A stretch of 7,891 nucleotides of DNA, from NCBI GenBank assembly GCA_026415275.1, contig JAOAHK010000098.1:1-7891 (forward strand), given 5' to 3'. Below, piece by piece: positions 6,674 through 7,891 of this stretch (positions are counted from its first letter, which is position 1; each line of letters starts with the position of its first letter). Origin of the DNA: Anaerolineales bacterium. Its GTDB lineage: Bacteria > Chloroflexota > Anaerolineae > Anaerolineales > UBA4823. The notes beneath the pieces are model-generated. The model searched no databases and was not told the origin of the DNA. It saw nothing but the letters and a program-made list of their open reading frames with translations. The position numbers and the translations under genes are program-made.

Positions 6674-7891
6674 ATGAAATATCACATTTGGACAGAAGGT
6701 TGCCAAATGAATGTCGCCGACTCGCAGCGGGTGGCATCGGCGCTGGAGCGGCTCGGTTACCAGATGACCGAGCAACCTGAAGCGGCGGATGTGATCGTCC
6801 TGAACACCTGCGTCGTGCGTCAGAGTGCCGAAGACAAGGCGTATGGGCGGTTGCATTCCTTGCGTCCTCTCAAAGAACGCAACCCAAACTTGGTCATCAA
6901 CCTGATGGGCTGTCTGGTAGGGATTAAGAATGTCGAGCCGTTGAAAAAACGCTTTCCTTTTGTGGATGTCTTCTCACCACCCTCTGATGTTGGTCCACTT
7001 GTGGCATATCTCACCCAAAACGAGACCCGTTCCATTGAAGAGCAAGCCACCCTGCAGCGCTTTGCCTTGATGGATGGCGATCTTGTCCTCCCCAAAAACC
7101 AGCGCGGGCGACAGGTTACTGCCTTTGTCTCAGCGGTGTTGGGTTGCTCTCACGCTTGCACGTTTTGTATTATTCCTTACCGACGTGGCGTGGAGCGCAG
7201 CCGCCCGACAGCCGATATTCTGGGAGAAGTGCGCTCATTGGTTGCACAAGGAGTCAAAGAAGTGACCCTGTTGGGACAAATCGTCGATCGCTATGGCAAG
7301 GATTTCGACGATGGCTCTTCGTTGGCAAGCCTGCTGCGCCAAGTTCATGAAGTCGAAGGTTTGGAGCGGATCCGTTTTCTCACCTCGCACCCCAATTATC
7401 TGACCGATGAGCTACTCGATACGATTGCCGAATTACCCAAAGTGATGCCACATATCGAAGTACCAGTGCAGTCTGGAGATGACGAAATTCTTCTCCGCAC
7501 GAAACGTGGCTACACGGCAGAGGAATACCGTCGTCTAGTTGAACGAATCCGCGCTCACCTGGCGGGGAAAGTGCCCGGCGTCTCCATCGCTACAGATATT
7601 ATTGTCGGTTTCCCTGGCGAAAGCGAAGCTCAATTCCAACACACCTACGACCTACTTGCGGAATTAAGGCTAGATGTCGCCCATCTAGCACGCTATTCGC
7701 CGCGTCCCGGCACACTGGCTGCCCGCAAGATGGTTGATGATGTCCCCGAAGAAGAAAAAATGCGCCGCTTTCGCCTTCTGGAAGAGCTCCAAGAGCGCAT
7801 CGCTGCGGAAATTAATGCTATGTATGTGGGCAAGACAGTTGAGGTGTTGTTCGAGGAGAAAGTGCGCGGGCGCTGGAAAGGACGCACCCCA
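6674..7891 (+). CDS. miaB: tRNA-2-methylthio-N6-dimethylallyladenosine synthase MiaB (3' end beyond window)
   Basis: MiaB is a radical-SAM methylthiotransferase that adds a methylthio group to position C2 of isopentenyl-adenosine 37 next to the tRNA anticodon. The 406 visible residues contain the N-terminal methylthiotransferase domain with cluster ligands Cys10 (in GCQMN), Cys46 (LNTC) and Cys80 (MGC). The radical-SAM motif is Cys158-x3-Cys162-x2-Cys165 within LGCSHACTFCIIPYRRG. Later come PVQSGDDE and IVGFPGE, then VDDVPEEEK, which is typical of MiaB rather than RimO or MtaB. The C-terminal TRAM domain begins near residue 385 (GKTVEVLFEE) and is cut by the window edge. The usual GQNV block reads GQIVD (201-205), probably a clade variant. 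The ATG at 6674 must be the start: no in-frame start lies just upstream, and the next ATG (Met12) would lose Cys10. The gene is divergent from the MarR operon and has no visible functional link to it. Confidence 0.95.
   Translation, partial: MKYHIWTEGCQMNVADSQRVASALERLGYQMTEQPEAADVIVLNTCVVRQSAEDKAYGRLHSLRPLKERNPNLVINLMGCLVGIKNVEPLKKRFPFVDVFSPPSDVGPLVAYLTQNETRSIEEQATLQRFALMDGDLVLPKNQRGRQVTAFVSAVLGCSHACTFCIIPYRRGVERSRPTADILGEVRSLVAQGVKEVTLLGQIVDRYGKDFDDGSSLASLLRQVHEVEGLERIRFLTSHPNYLTDELLDTIAELPKVMPHIEVPVQSGDDEILLRTKRGYTAEEYRRLVERIRAHLAGKVPGVSIATDIIVGFPGESEAQFQHTYDLLAELRLDVAHLARYSPRPGTLAARKMVDDVPEEEKMRRFRLLEELQERIAAEINAMYVGKTVEVLFEEKVRGRWKGRTP

Overview
The window looks like ordinary chromosome from a member of the Chloroflexota, probably class Anaerolineae. 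This is inferred from the protein style: a MiaB with the variant GQIVDRYG motif, a parvulin tail of the '[17 protein letters not shown]' type, a DUF1330 protein, and a MarR/ABC/ABC cassette at roughly 50% GC. No similarity search was possible, so the taxon is a moderate-confidence inference. I saw no tRNA, rRNA, CRISPR array, phage gene or intact insertion sequence.

Left part (1-2035). The window opens inside the 3' end of a parvulin-type peptidyl-prolyl isomerase gene (+). Its recognisable homology stops near base 146, followed by an atypical in-frame tail. Convergent to it is a small DUF1330 protein (330-620, -) with its own extended -10 promoter. After a regulatory gap comes a PHP-domain metallohydrolase of the CehA/McbA type (959-2035, +) with most of the expected metal ligands. 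A 400-bp gap without a convincing gene (2036-2435) separates it from the next unit.

Middle part (2436-6463, - strand). This is a three-gene operon read right to left: a MarR-family regulator, then two half-size ABC exporters. MarR and the first ABC gene are 1 nt apart, and the two ABC genes overlap by 8 nt. The ABC proteins are complementary. The first has a degenerate Walker B/H-loop but a consensus LSGGQ. The second has a consensus Walker B/H-loop but a degenerate LSQGQ. That is the pattern of heterodimeric exporters such as TM287/TM288, BmrCD and LmrCD, with one hydrolytic and one degenerate ATP site. The MarR protein probably represses the operon through repeated AATCGTTA-type sites around a TATAAT box (6490-6581).

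Right part (6674-7891, +). The gene for the tRNA-modifying enzyme MiaB is transcribed divergently from the MarR operon and runs off the window edge. Its start codon lies 7 nt after a TATAAT box and has no usable Shine-Dalgarno site, so its mRNA is likely leaderless.

No wholly new system is visible. The best leads are the compact MarR operator array, the leaderless miaB promoter, the asymmetric ABC pair and a metal-ligand substitution in the PHP protein.
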